This document shows positions 52,020 through 60,066 of a stretch of DNA of 64,000 nt, piece by piece; the stretch's first letter is position 1, and every line of letters begins with the position of its first letter. Position numbers and translations under genes: made by a program. The notes under the pieces are model-generated. The model was not told where the DNA came from. It saw only the letters and a program-made list of their open reading frames with translations, and ran no database searches. This DNA comes from Polaribacter pectinis (GTDB lineage Bacteria; Bacteroidota; Bacteroidia; Flavobacteriales; Flavobacteriaceae), in contig NZ_CP060695.1 of the NCBI RefSeq assembly GCF_014352875.1, positions 2,945,501 through 3,009,500 on the forward strand. The letters run 5' to 3'.

Positions 52020-52808
52020 ATGAAAGAAAAATTAGTAATAACATGTTCAATAGTTCTTTTTAAGGAAGACTTATCAGATTTGCACAAAACAATCGATTCT
52101 TTTTTGCAAATACCTTTTGCCAAAAAACTTTTTTTAATAGACAATACACCCACTAAATTTTTTGAGTACGTATTTGTAGATAAAGATATAGAATATGTAG
52201 CTGTAGAAGAAAATATTGGCTTTGGATCTGCACATAACAGAATTATTAATACAGTTAATACACTTTCTAAATTCCATCTTATATTAAACCCAGATGTTTC
52301 TTTTAAAACAGGTGTTATTAATAGTTTAATTCAAGAACTAGAAAGCCATAGTAATGTAGCTATGATTGCTCCAAAAGTGCTGTTTCCAGACAAATCACAC
52401 CAATATTCTTGTAGAAGATATCCATCTGCTGCAGAATTATTGGCAAGAAGATTTTCCTTCTTAAAACCAATATTTAAAGGAGTAATTTTTAAAGGAACTT
52501 ATAGAGATAAAAATCTAAATGAACCTTTTTTTGCAGATTATATAACTGGTTGTTTTCACTTGTACAAAACCGAAGATTTTGTAAGCTTAAATGGTTTTGA
52601 CGAAAGATACTTTCTATACATGGAAGATGTAGATATTTGTAAAAAAATAGATGTTTTAGGAAAGAAAAAACTGTACTACCCAAAAGTAGAAATAATACAC
52701 GTACTAAAGCAAGGTTCTTCTAAAAGTGTGAAATTGTTTTTTAAACATACATCATCTGCAGTAAAATACTTTTTAAAGTGGGGTTTTAGTACTAAAAAGA
52801 AGTCGTAG
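52020..52808 (+). CDS. glycosyltransferase family 2 (rhamnosyltransferase-like)
   Basis: 262 residues. GT-A core: TCSIVLFKEDLSDLHKTIDS, NIGFGSAHNRII, HLILNPDVSF (metal-binding Asp) and GFDERYFLYMEDVDIC. The pattern LNPDVxF ... DERYFLYxEDVDLC is that of the WcaA/RfbF-like transferases that often act on rhamnose or other 6-deoxysugars. Last gene of the polysaccharide operon. No terminator is seen in the 95 bp before purD, which has its own promoter. Confidence 0.9.
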   Translation: MKEKLVITCSIVLFKEDLSDLHKTIDSFLQIPFAKKLFLIDNTPTKFFEYVFVDKDIEYVAVEENIGFGSAHNRIINTVNTLSKFHLILNPDVSFKTGVINSLIQELESHSNVAMIAPKVLFPDKSHQYSCRRYPSAAELLARRFSFLKPIFKGVIFKGTYRDKNLNEPFFADYITGCFHLYKTEDFVSLNGFDERYFLYMEDVDICKKIDVLGKKKLYYPKVEIIHVLKQGSSKSVKLFFKHTSSAVKYFLKWGFSTKKKS

Positions 52809-52867
52809 AACTTTTATTTTTAAGGAAATGACTTTCTCTGGAAACAAGAATTTCAAAGAAATTAAAA

Positions 52868-52875
52868 TATATTTG
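52868..52875 (+). promoter_or_regulatory. -7 promoter element TATATTTG of purD
   Basis: A perfect TAnnTTTG match, 28 bp before the purD ATG. Confidence 0.6.
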
Positions 52876-52903
52876 CAAGAACAAACAACAACATTAAACT
52901 AAC

Positions 52904-54178
52904 ATGAATATTCTTATTTTAGGTTCTGGAGGAAGAGAACACGCATTTACATTAAAGTTATCAGAAAGCAGTAAAGTTAACCAGCTTTTTGTTGCGCCAG
53001 GTAATGCAGGAACTAGCAAAATAGCAACAAACATACTTATAGACCCAACAGATTTTAAAGCGGTAAAACAAACAGTTTTAGAAAAAGACATAAAAATGGT
53101 AGTTGTTGGGCCAGAAGCACCTTTAGTAAATGGAGTTCATGATTTCTTTTTAGTGGATAACGAGTTGAAAAACATTCCAGTTATTGGACCCAAAAAAGAC
53201 GGTGCTTTATTAGAAGGAAGTAAAGACTTTTCGAAACAATTTATGCAAAAACATGGTGTTCCAACTGCAAAATATAAATCGTTTACAAAAGCTAATTTAG
53301 AAGAAGGATTTGCTTTTTTAGAAACCCTAGAACCACCTTTTGTATTAAAAGCAGATGGTTTAGCAGCAGGAAAAGGAGTTTTAATTTTAAATTCTTTACA
53401 AGAAGCTAAAGAAGAGTTAGAAGAAATGGTTTCTAATCAAAAATTCGGAGAAGCATCATCAACTGTTGTAATAGAAGAGTTTTTAAAAGGAATAGAATTA
53501 TCTGTTTTTGTTTTAACAGATGGTAAAAACTACAAAATTTTACCTTCAGCAAAAGATTACAAAAGAATTGGTGAAGGAGATACAGGTTTAAATACTGGTG
53601 GAATGGGCGCAATTTCTCCTGTTCCGTTTGCAGATGAAGCTTTTTTAAATAAAGTTGAAGAACTAGTTGTAAAACCAACAATTTCTGGCTTACAAAAAGA
53701 CGGAATAGATTACAGAGGTTTTATTTTTATTGGATTAATGAATGATAATGGAAACCCTTCTGTAGTTGAATATAATGTAAGAATGGGAGATCCAGAAACA
53801 GAAGTTGTTTTACCGAGAATAGATTCAGATTTATTTGAATTGTTTGATGGTGTTGCAAATCAAAATTTAGATACAAAATCATTTTCTGTAACGCCTAAAA
53901 CAGCAACAACTGTAATGTTGGTTTCTGGCGGATATCCAGAAAGTTACGAGAAAAATAAAGAAATTACTGGTTTAGAAAATGTTACAGAATCTACAGTTTT
54001 TCATGCAGGAACAACCACAAAAGATGGTAAAGTAGTTTCTGCTGGTGGTAGAGTAATGGCGGTTACTTCTTTTGGAGATACTATTGAAGAGGCTTTAAAA
54101 AAATCGTATGCTTCAATAGATAAAATTTCTTTCGATAAAATGAATTATAGAAAAGATATTGGGTTTGATTTAGTCTAA
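52904..54178 (+). CDS. purD: phosphoribosylamine-glycine ligase
   Basis: 424 residues, usual length. N-domain MNILILGSGGREHAFTLKL, ATP-grasp elements FVLKADGLAAGKGVLILN, the PurD signature in VVEYNVRMGDPETEVVLPR, and the C-terminal VSAGGRVMAVTSFG. It makes glycinamide ribonucleotide in purine synthesis. A housekeeping gene immediately beyond the polysaccharide operon, with a start 1 bp before the next gene pair is coupled (54180). Confidence 0.97.
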   Translation: MNILILGSGGREHAFTLKLSESSKVNQLFVAPGNAGTSKIATNILIDPTDFKAVKQTVLEKDIKMVVVGPEAPLVNGVHDFFLVDNELKNIPVIGPKKDGALLEGSKDFSKQFMQKHGVPTAKYKSFTKANLEEGFAFLETLEPPFVLKADGLAAGKGVLILNSLQEAKEELEEMVSNQKFGEASSTVVIEEFLKGIELSVFVLTDGKNYKILPSAKDYKRIGEGDTGLNTGGMGAISPVPFADEAFLNKVEELVVKPTISGLQKDGIDYRGFIFIGLMNDNGNPSVVEYNVRMGDPETEVVLPRIDSDLFELFDGVANQNLDTKSFSVTPKTATTVMLVSGGYPESYEKNKEITGLENVTESTVFHAGTTTKDGKVVSAGGRVMAVTSFGDTIEEALKKSYASIDKISFDKMNYRKDIGFDLV

Positions 54179-54179
54179 A

Positions 54180-55229
54180 ATGAAAAACAAAATAATTGTT
54201 GCACCACTAAACTGGGGTTTAGGTCATGCCACTAGATGTGTGCCAATTATAAAGTCTTTATTAGAAAATAATTTTACACCAGTAATTGCTTCCGATGGAA
54301 ATTCGTTACAATTTTTGCAAGAGGAATTTCCTCATTTAGAAACTGTAAAATTGCCTTCTTATGATATTTCATATTCAAAAAATTTAAAATTGAAATTGAT
54401 TTTAAATTTCCCTAGAATTTTAAAATCAATTCAACAAGAACAAAAAATTATCAATCGTTTTATTGATAAAAATACGGATGTAGCTGGTCTTATTTCCGAT
54501 AATCGTTTTGGAGTTAGAAGTAACATAGTTCCATCAGTTTATATCACACATCAAACTACGGTTTTATCAGGAATCACTTCTTTTTTTAGCAGTAAAATAC
54601 ATCAAAATATAATTAATAAGTTTGATGAATGTTGGATTCCTGATAATGAAAACTCTGAATTTTCAGGAAAATTATCAACATCTAAAAGTGTTTCAAATCA
54701 GAAGTTTATTGGAGTTTTAAGTCGTTTTAAAAAGAAAGAATTAGAGAAGAAGGTAGATGTCTTAATAATTCTTTCTGGCCCAGAACCAAACAGAACTTTT
54801 TTAGAGAAAAAACTAGTTTCAGAGTTTAAAAATGATAAAAGAAGCATTGTTTTTGTTTTAGGAAATGTTGAGGGAAATCAAAAAAAATGGACAAATAATA
54901 AGTGTGTTTTTTATAATTATTTGCTTTCGGAAGAACTTCATAATTTAATTAATTCTAGCAAAATTTTAGTTTGTAGATCTGGTTATTCTTCCATTATGGA
55001 TTTGGCTGTTTTAGAGAAAAAGGTGTTTTTTATTCCTACAGAAAATCAACCAGAACAAGAATATTTAGCCAATTACTTACAAGAAAAAATTGTTGCTCCT
55101 TTTTGTAAAATTGATGAATTTAGAAAAGAAAGGTTATTAGAATTAGAAAATTATAAAGGTTTAAAAACGAAAGAAACTACTTTAAATGCTAGTTTATTTA
55201 GCCTTTTCCATAGTAAAAGAAAACTCTGA
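54180..55229 (+). CDS. MurG/GT28-like glycosyltransferase
   Basis: 349 residues. The start IIVAPLNWGLGHATRCVPII is the glycine-rich GT-B loop of the MurG/GT28 group, and the C-domain has VLIILSGPEPNRTFLEKKL, LINSSKILVCRSGYSSIMDL and FFIPTENQPEQEYLANYL (donor-binding R-S/G-G and Q-x-x-E). It is not MurG itself (sequence is divergent and no cell wall genes adjoin). It begins 1 bp after purD. The last 36 bp overlap the 3' end of the histidine kinase gene on the other strand. Confidence 0.82.
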   Translation: MKNKIIVAPLNWGLGHATRCVPIIKSLLENNFTPVIASDGNSLQFLQEEFPHLETVKLPSYDISYSKNLKLKLILNFPRILKSIQQEQKIINRFIDKNTDVAGLISDNRFGVRSNIVPSVYITHQTTVLSGITSFFSSKIHQNIINKFDECWIPDNENSEFSGKLSTSKSVSNQKFIGVLSRFKKKELEKKVDVLIILSGPEPNRTFLEKKLVSEFKNDKRSIVFVLGNVEGNQKKWTNNKCVFYNYLLSEELHNLINSSKILVCRSGYSSIMDLAVLEKKVFFIPTENQPEQEYLANYLQEKIVAPFCKIDEFRKERLLELENYKGLKTKETTLNASLFSLFHSKRKL

Positions 55230-56234
55230 TCCTTTTCCGTAAACACTTTTTATTAGAATAGATTCATCATGTGCTTCTACAATGTGTTTTACTATAGAAA
55301 GTCCAAGTCCAGAACCACCTTGCTCTCGAGATCTACTTTGGTCTACTCTGTAAAAACGCTCAAATAAACGTGGTATATGTTTTTGCTGAACACCTTCACC
55401 ATTGTCAATAACCTTAATTATAAATTTATTTTTGTTGTAATTATCTACACCAACAATAGTTGTTCCATTAGGTTTACCGTATTTAATAGAATTTACAATT
55501 AAATTAATTAATACTTGTTCAATTTTTTCGATATCGCCATTTACAAAAACAGGAAATTCATATATTTTATCAAATTTTAAAATAATGTTTCTCTTTTTTG
55601 CTTTCATTTCAAACAAATCAAAAACATTTTGTATGAGTTCTAGGATGTTAAAAACCTCAATATTTATTTTTAAACCATCTGTTTCTAATTTAGCAATCAT
55701 GTCTAAATCTTTGGTAACAGCAACCAATCTTTCTACTCCTTTATTGGCTCTTTCTAAATATTTTGTACGAATTTCTTTATCATTAGCAGCACCTTCTATT
55801 AGTGTTAAAATATAGCCTTGTACTGTAAAAAGTGGCGTTTTAAGCTCGTGGGCAACATTACCTAAAAAATCTCTTCTAAAGGAATCTCTTTCTGTTAGGT
55901 TTTTAATTTCTAGACGTTTTCCCTCAACATATTTTTCCATTCTTTTAGAGAGTTTCTCTATGTCTGTTGTAACAGAATCTCGTCTTAAGTCGTTTATATC
56001 TAAAATAGAAACTTCTTCGTATATTTTTTTTAACCTTCTATAAATAAAGTGTTCTGCTCTATATTGAATAATAAAAAAAGAAATCAAAAAAAGCACAATT
56101 ATAGAAATAATAACTGTACTAATTCCTAAATGTTTTACTATAAAAAAATAAGAAATTGTAGAAATGGCAACAGAAAGCAGTGTTAAATATACTGCAGACC
56201 AAAGTGCGTAAGAATATGTTTTTTTAAATTTCAT
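55194..56234 (-). CDS. sensor histidine kinase, PhoR-like
   Basis: 346 residues. Two membrane helices near 10-32 and 37-57 with almost no periplasmic loop, a short linker with HAMP-like helix, then DHp with phosphoacceptor His129 in FLGNVAHELKTPLFTVQGY and an ATPase domain: INLIVNSIKYGK (N box), VIDNGEGV (G1), LFERFYRVD (F box), GGSGLGLSIVKHIV (G2). The lack of a sensor domain fits PhoR-type kinases that sense through membrane partners such as a Pst transporter. Ten bp after the response regulator, same operon. Confidence 0.93.
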   Translation of the reverse strand: MKFKKTYSYALWSAVYLTLLSVAISTISYFFIVKHLGISTVIISIIVLFLISFFIIQYRAEHFIYRRLKKIYEEVSILDINDLRRDSVTTDIEKLSKRMEKYVEGKRLEIKNLTERDSFRRDFLGNVAHELKTPLFTVQGYILTLIEGAANDKEIRTKYLERANKGVERLVAVTKDLDMIAKLETDGLKINIEVFNILELIQNVFDLFEMKAKKRNIILKFDKIYEFPVFVNGDIEKIEQVLINLIVNSIKYGKPNGTTIVGVDNYNKNKFIIKVIDNGEGVQQKHIPRLFERFYRVDQSRSREQGGSGLGLSIVKHIVEAHDESILIKSVYGKGSEFSFTMEKAK

Positions 56235-56244
56235 ACAAGCAAAT

Positions 56245-56943
56245 TTATTTATCTGCTCCTTCTAATACAAATTTATAACCAACGCCTTTAACGGTTTTAA
56301 AGTGATCGTCACCAATTTTTTCACGAAGTTTTCTAATGTGTACATCTATTGTACGTCCACCAACAACAACTTCATTTCCCCAAACAGTGTCTAAAATTAC
56401 TTCTCTTTTAAAAACTTTACCAGGTTTAGAAGTTAGTAAAGAAAATAGTTCGAACTCTTTTCTAGGTAAAGAAATTTTTGTACCAGCTTTATAAACCACA
56501 TACTCATCTCTGTCTATAACAATGTCACCAACTTTAAAAGTTTCTTCGCTTTGTTCTTCTGTTTTTAATCGTCTTAATAAAGATTTTACCTTACTAACTA
56601 AAACTTTTGGTTTAATTGGTTTTGTAATATAGTCATCTGCACCTGCTTCAAAACCAGCTACTTGAGAGTAGTCTTCTCCTCTTGCAGTTAAAAAAGATAT
56701 AACTACATTTTCTAAAGATTTTATTTTTCTAATTTTCTCACAAGCTTCAATTCCGTCCATTTCTGGCATCATTATATCTAGTAAAATTAAATGCGGTAGG
56801 TTTTTTTTAGCGGCTTTAATAGCTTCTAATCCATTAGTAGCTGTAAAAACTTGATAACCTTCACTTTTAAGGTTATACCCTACTATTTCTATAATGTCTG
56901 GTTCGTCATCGACCAATAAAATTTTAATATCACTTTTATTCAT
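56245..56943 (-). CDS. response regulator, OmpR/PhoB family
   Basis: 232 residues from ATG at 56943; upstream in-frame codons (to 57012) are hydrophobic promoter-region translation. Receiver: VDDEPD, phosphoacceptor Asp56 in LILLDIMMPEMDG, Thr86 and Lys108. C-terminal winged helix: LPRKEFELFSLLTSKPGKVF, VGGRTIDVHIRKLREKIG. PhoB-like control of phosphate or envelope genes is the likely role; the exact stimulus is inferred. Its own upstream region has a phased TTAA array at 57036-57100. Confidence 0.95.
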   Translation of the reverse strand: MNKSDIKILLVDDEPDIIEIVGYNLKSEGYQVFTATNGLEAIKAAKKNLPHLILLDIMMPEMDGIEACEKIRKIKSLENVVISFLTARGEDYSQVAGFEAGADDYITKPIKPKVLVSKVKSLLRRLKTEEQSEETFKVGDIVIDRDEYVVYKAGTKISLPRKEFELFSLLTSKPGKVFKREVILDTVWGNEVVVGGRTIDVHIRKLREKIGDDHFKTVKGVGYKFVLEGADK

Positions 56944-56969
56944 ATACAGAATTATAAAACTATGAATAT

Positions 56970-56977
56970 CAAAAATA
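56970..56977 (-). promoter_or_regulatory. -7 promoter element (TATTTTTG on the minus strand)
   Basis: A perfect TAnnTTTG match on the minus strand, 26 bp before the response regulator ATG. Confidence 0.62.
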
Positions 56978-57035
56978 ATGATAAATACGCTACAATAAAA
57001 ACTACTTAACAATCATTTAATCTAAAAACTTTAAG

Positions 57036-57100
57036 TTAACGTTTAAATAACATTTAAAAACAGTTAAAGGCTTGTTTAAAAAATAGTTAACTACATTTAA
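57036..57100. promoter_or_regulatory. helically phased TTAA(A/C) array between divergent promoters
   Basis: TTAA words start at 57036 and then at 57043, 57054, 57064, 57076, 57087 and 57097 (steps 11, 10, 12, 11, 10), most read TTAAA or TTAAC. About 11-bp direct repeats are the normal binding pattern of PhoB/OmpR-family regulators, and TTAACA-type repeats are the PhoP box in Bacillus. It is a candidate target of the adjacent response regulator for both divergent genes. Confidence 0.5.
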
Positions 57101-57146
57101 CTATTAATTAATCTATAGGGTACTACTAAAGAAAGTAAATATTTTA

Positions 57147-57154
57147 TATCTTTA
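57147..57154 (+). promoter_or_regulatory. -7-like promoter element TATCTTTA
   Basis: Seven of eight positions match TAnnTTTG, 29 bp before the ATG of the T9SS cargo gene. Confidence 0.5.
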
Positions 57155-57183
57155 CACAACAAAAAACTTTAAACAAATATCAC

Positions 57184-59241
57184 ATGAAAAAAAATTACTT
57201 TTTTACTTTATTACTAACCCTTTGTTTTAGTGCTATAACTTTTGGACAAGGTTTAGAGCCTTTTACAAATTCGAACGCAACTTCTGCTTATGCAGATGAT
57301 AGTTTTGTTGGAGAGGGAGGAATTACTTGGACATATGTGGCTTCTAGAGATGATGATGGTACAGCAGGAGTTACTGCACCTGCTTTAATGTTAAGAAGAG
57401 TTTCTGACGATAGTAAAATTACTTCTAGTACAATATCTGGTGGAATTGGAGACTTTTCTGTTAAATTATATAAAGGTTTTACAGGTGGTGGAAACAGACA
57501 AGTAGAACTTTTTGTTAATGGAGTTTCTAGAGGAACATCAGTGCCTTTTGATGATTTTGATGAACATGTATTTACTGTTTCTGGAATTAACGTTACAGGA
57601 AACGTTGTTATTGAAATAAAAAATACAACGTCTAAACAAGTTATTATAGATGATATTTCTTGGACAGCTCCAAGTTCTGATCCAACAATTGCAATCACTA
57701 ATCCTTCAGACAATCAAGTGTTTCCTGGATCAACAACAGAAGTTCCAATTATTTTATCTGTTTCAAACTTTATTCTTTCTGGAGATAATGGTTCAGAATT
57801 GAGTGATAACACTGGAGATGGTTATATTAAAGGAACACTTCAAGCTTCAGGAGAAGCTCCAGGTACCAAAAATATATTTACTACAACTCCAGAACCTGCA
57901 ACTGTAGAAGCTGGTAAATCTTACACTATAACAGCAGAATTAGTAGATAACAGTGGAGCTTCATTGTCTCCTAAAGTAGAAGCTATAATTTCTTTTTCTG
58001 TAGACTTTCCTTGTGATATTGTTTTAGATAATTATGTAAGCACATGTGTAACTGAGACTGCCGGTGTAGATACTTATGATATTTCAATTCCATTTACTGG
58101 TGGAAATACTTCAACTTATACGTTAACAGCAGATTCTGGTACTATTGGGGGAGATGATCCGTCTACAAATGCTTCTGGAACTATAACTATTACTGGTGTT
58201 ACAGAAGGTACAGATGTTGTTTTTACACTTAAAGGAGATGTTGCTAATAGTAATTGTGATTTAACAAGAAATATTTCTAGTCCTACTTGTATTGCGTTTC
58301 CAGTAATTGAAGATTTTGATTATGATGATGGAGCAATTTTAGGAGCTCAACCAGCTTGGACAACTTTAAATTCTGGTGATGATATGTTAGTTGCAACTGG
58401 TAATTTAGATTATACCGGTTTAAAGGCTTCTACAGGTCGTTTACTTGAGTTTGATGAATCAGGTTCAGAAACATACACTTCTTTTAAAGATGTAAGTTCA
58501 GGTACAGTTTATGCTTCTTTTTTATTAAAAGTTACAGCTTTTCAAACAAACGCTTCTCCAGATCTAACTGATGGTGGTTACATTGCTTCATTAGCAGGGA
58601 GTACAAGTGGTTATGATGCAAGATTTTGGGTGAGACCAAATCCAGGAACAGGAACTGGTGAAACGACTTTTGATATTGGTTATGGTACAGAAAGTTCAAA
58701 TCCAACTTTTACTTCTGGAACTTACGAGTTAAATGAGGTTATTTTTGTTGTAATGGCTTATGACATGGATAATGCAATGGTTAGTACATGGATTAACCCA
58801 GCTGCTGCTTCTTTCGAAGGTACAATTCCAGCTGCGACACTTTCATCAACAGATTCTAACCCACCATCTGCAATTAATCTTTTTGTTTTAAGACAAGATT
58901 CTGATCAAGAAACACCGTTTGTTCAAATTGATGCTTTAAGAATTTCTAACTCTTGGGCAGAAGTTACGCCAAAAGATGTTGTTGCCTCTGTAGACAGAAA
59001 TGCTATTGATGGTTTTGCAACATACCCAAACCCAATTACAGATAAAAGATTTACAATTTCTAGTAATAGCACAAACGTAAAACAAGTAGCTATTTTTAAT
59101 GTTTTAGGTAAAAAAGTGTTTACTTCTACTTTTTCTGGAAACACTAAAAATGTTGATATTGCTGGTATTAATTCAGGAATTTATATTTTAAAAGTTACTG
59201 AAAATGGTAAAACAGCAACAAAAAAATTAGTAATTAAATAG
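57184..59241 (+). CDS. type IX secretion cargo protein with sorting domain
   Basis: 685 residues. Signal peptide (FTLLLTLCFSAITFGQ), several beta-sandwich regions rich in Thr, Ser and Gly (about 25-155, ending DDISWTAPSSDP; an Ig-like segment 160-280; a repeat around 290-365; and an about 370-610 domain resembling choice-of-anchor/lectin folds), and a C-terminal T9SS type A sorting domain from about 610: FATYPNPITDKRFTISSN, FNVLGKKVF, INSGIYILKV and KKLVIK. It is exported and cleaved or anchored at the cell surface. No catalytic motif is apparent. Divergent from the two-component system, with a terminator downstream. Confidence 0.88.
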   Translation: MKKNYFFTLLLTLCFSAITFGQGLEPFTNSNATSAYADDSFVGEGGITWTYVASRDDDGTAGVTAPALMLRRVSDDSKITSSTISGGIGDFSVKLYKGFTGGGNRQVELFVNGVSRGTSVPFDDFDEHVFTVSGINVTGNVVIEIKNTTSKQVIIDDISWTAPSSDPTIAITNPSDNQVFPGSTTEVPIILSVSNFILSGDNGSELSDNTGDGYIKGTLQASGEAPGTKNIFTTTPEPATVEAGKSYTITAELVDNSGASLSPKVEAIISFSVDFPCDIVLDNYVSTCVTETAGVDTYDISIPFTGGNTSTYTLTADSGTIGGDDPSTNASGTITITGVTEGTDVVFTLKGDVANSNCDLTRNISSPTCIAFPVIEDFDYDDGAILGAQPAWTTLNSGDDMLVATGNLDYTGLKASTGRLLEFDESGSETYTSFKDVSSGTVYASFLLKVTAFQTNASPDLTDGGYIASLAGSTSGYDARFWVRPNPGTGTGETTFDIGYGTESSNPTFTSGTYELNEVIFVVMAYDMDNAMVSTWINPAAASFEGTIPAATLSSTDSNPPSAINLFVLRQDSDQETPFVQIDALRISNSWAEVTPKDVVASVDRNAIDGFATYPNPITDKRFTISSNSTNVKQVAIFNVLGKKVFTSTFSGNTKNVDIAGINSGIYILKVTENGKTATKKLVIK

Positions 59242-59274
59242 TATTTATAGCTATTTAAGTTACTTACTTATTTT

Positions 59275-59308
59275 AAAAGCTCCGAATTAAATTCGGAGCT
59301 TTTTTATT
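59275..59308 (+). terminator. rho-independent terminator after T9SS cargo gene
   Basis: Arms aaaagctccgaatt and aattcggagctttt around a single base (59275-59303), followed by a T run. Confidence 0.92.
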
Positions 59309-59313
59309 TTTAT

Positions 59314-59321
59314 TATCTTTA
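59314..59321 (+). promoter_or_regulatory. -7-like promoter element TATCTTTA of the exonuclease gene
   Basis: Seven of eight positions match TAnnTTTG; 25 bp before the ATG and immediately after the terminator. Confidence 0.5.
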
Positions 59322-59346
59322 GAGGTGAAAAGAAAAATTTATTGCT

Positions 59347-60066
59347 ATGAACCTTACTGTAAAATTAAATGATATCTTATTTTTAGATATTGAAACTGTT
59401 CCTCAAGAAGAAAATTGGAGTTCTCTCTCTAAAGAAACACAAGAACTTTTTAGTAAAAAAACACAATACCAAAGAAAAGAAGAATTTACTGCCGAAGATT
59501 TTTATGAACGTGCAGGTATTTGGGCAGAATTTGGTAAAATTATCTGTATTTCTGTAGGTTATTTTGTTGATGTAGAGCACAATAAACAATTGCGTTTAAC
59601 TTCTTTTTATGGCGATGACGAGCATCAACTATTAATTAATTTTAAAGTTTTATTAGACAAGCATTTTGCAAAGAAAAACAATGTTTTATGCGCGCATAAT
59701 GGAAAAGAATTTGACTTTCCTTACATTGCAAGAAGAATGATTGTAAACAAAATTGAGCTCCCTAAAAAACTAAATTTATTCGGTAAAAAACCATGGGAAG
59801 TTCCACATCTAGACACTTTAGAAATGTGGAAATTTGGCGATTACAAACATTATACTTCATTAAAATTATTAACTTCAATTTTAGGAATTCCTTCTCCAAA
59901 AGACGATATTGATGGTAGTGAGGTTGCTAGTGTTTATTACAAAGAAAAAAATCTACAAAGAATCGTTGCATATTGTGAAAAAGATACGATTGCAGTTGCA
60001 CAAATTTTACTTCGTTTTAACAATGAAAACTTAATAGAAGAAAAAGATATTTTAAGTATAAATTAA
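59347..60066 (+). CDS. predicted 3'-5' exonuclease (DnaQ/PolB-exo2-like)
   Basis: 239 residues. DEDDy-type exonuclease: Exo I FLDIETVP (Asp and Glu), Exo II LCAHNGKEFDFPYIARRM (Asp), Exo III YCEKDTIAVAQILLRF (Tyr and Asp). The family is the PF10108-type exonuclease of Bacteroidota and others, sometimes annotated with polysaccharide biosynthesis. It probably degrades single-stranded DNA or RNA ends. Convergent with the ABC-F gene; the two coding regions overlap by 4 bp. Confidence 0.9.
   Translation: MNLTVKLNDILFLDIETVPQEENWSSLSKETQELFSKKTQYQRKEEFTAEDFYERAGIWAEFGKIICISVGYFVDVEHNKQLRLTSFYGDDEHQLLINFKVLLDKHFAKKNNVLCAHNGKEFDFPYIARRMIVNKIELPKKLNLFGKKPWEVPHLDTLEMWKFGDYKHYTSLKLLTSILGIPSPKDDIDGSEVASVYYKEKNLQRIVAYCEKDTIAVAQILLRFNNENLIEEKDILSIN

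Noticed and set aside
36540..52808. Polysaccharide cluster as a recently acquired island
   Set aside because: No integrase, transposase or tRNA boundary is visible and AT content looks like the rest; horizontal exchange is common for such loci but not shown here.
57288..57713. 141-residue minus-strand ORF inside the T9SS cargo gene
   Set aside because: Antisense shadow of a gene with clear signal peptide and sorting domain; composition is an artefact of the Thr/Ser-rich codons.
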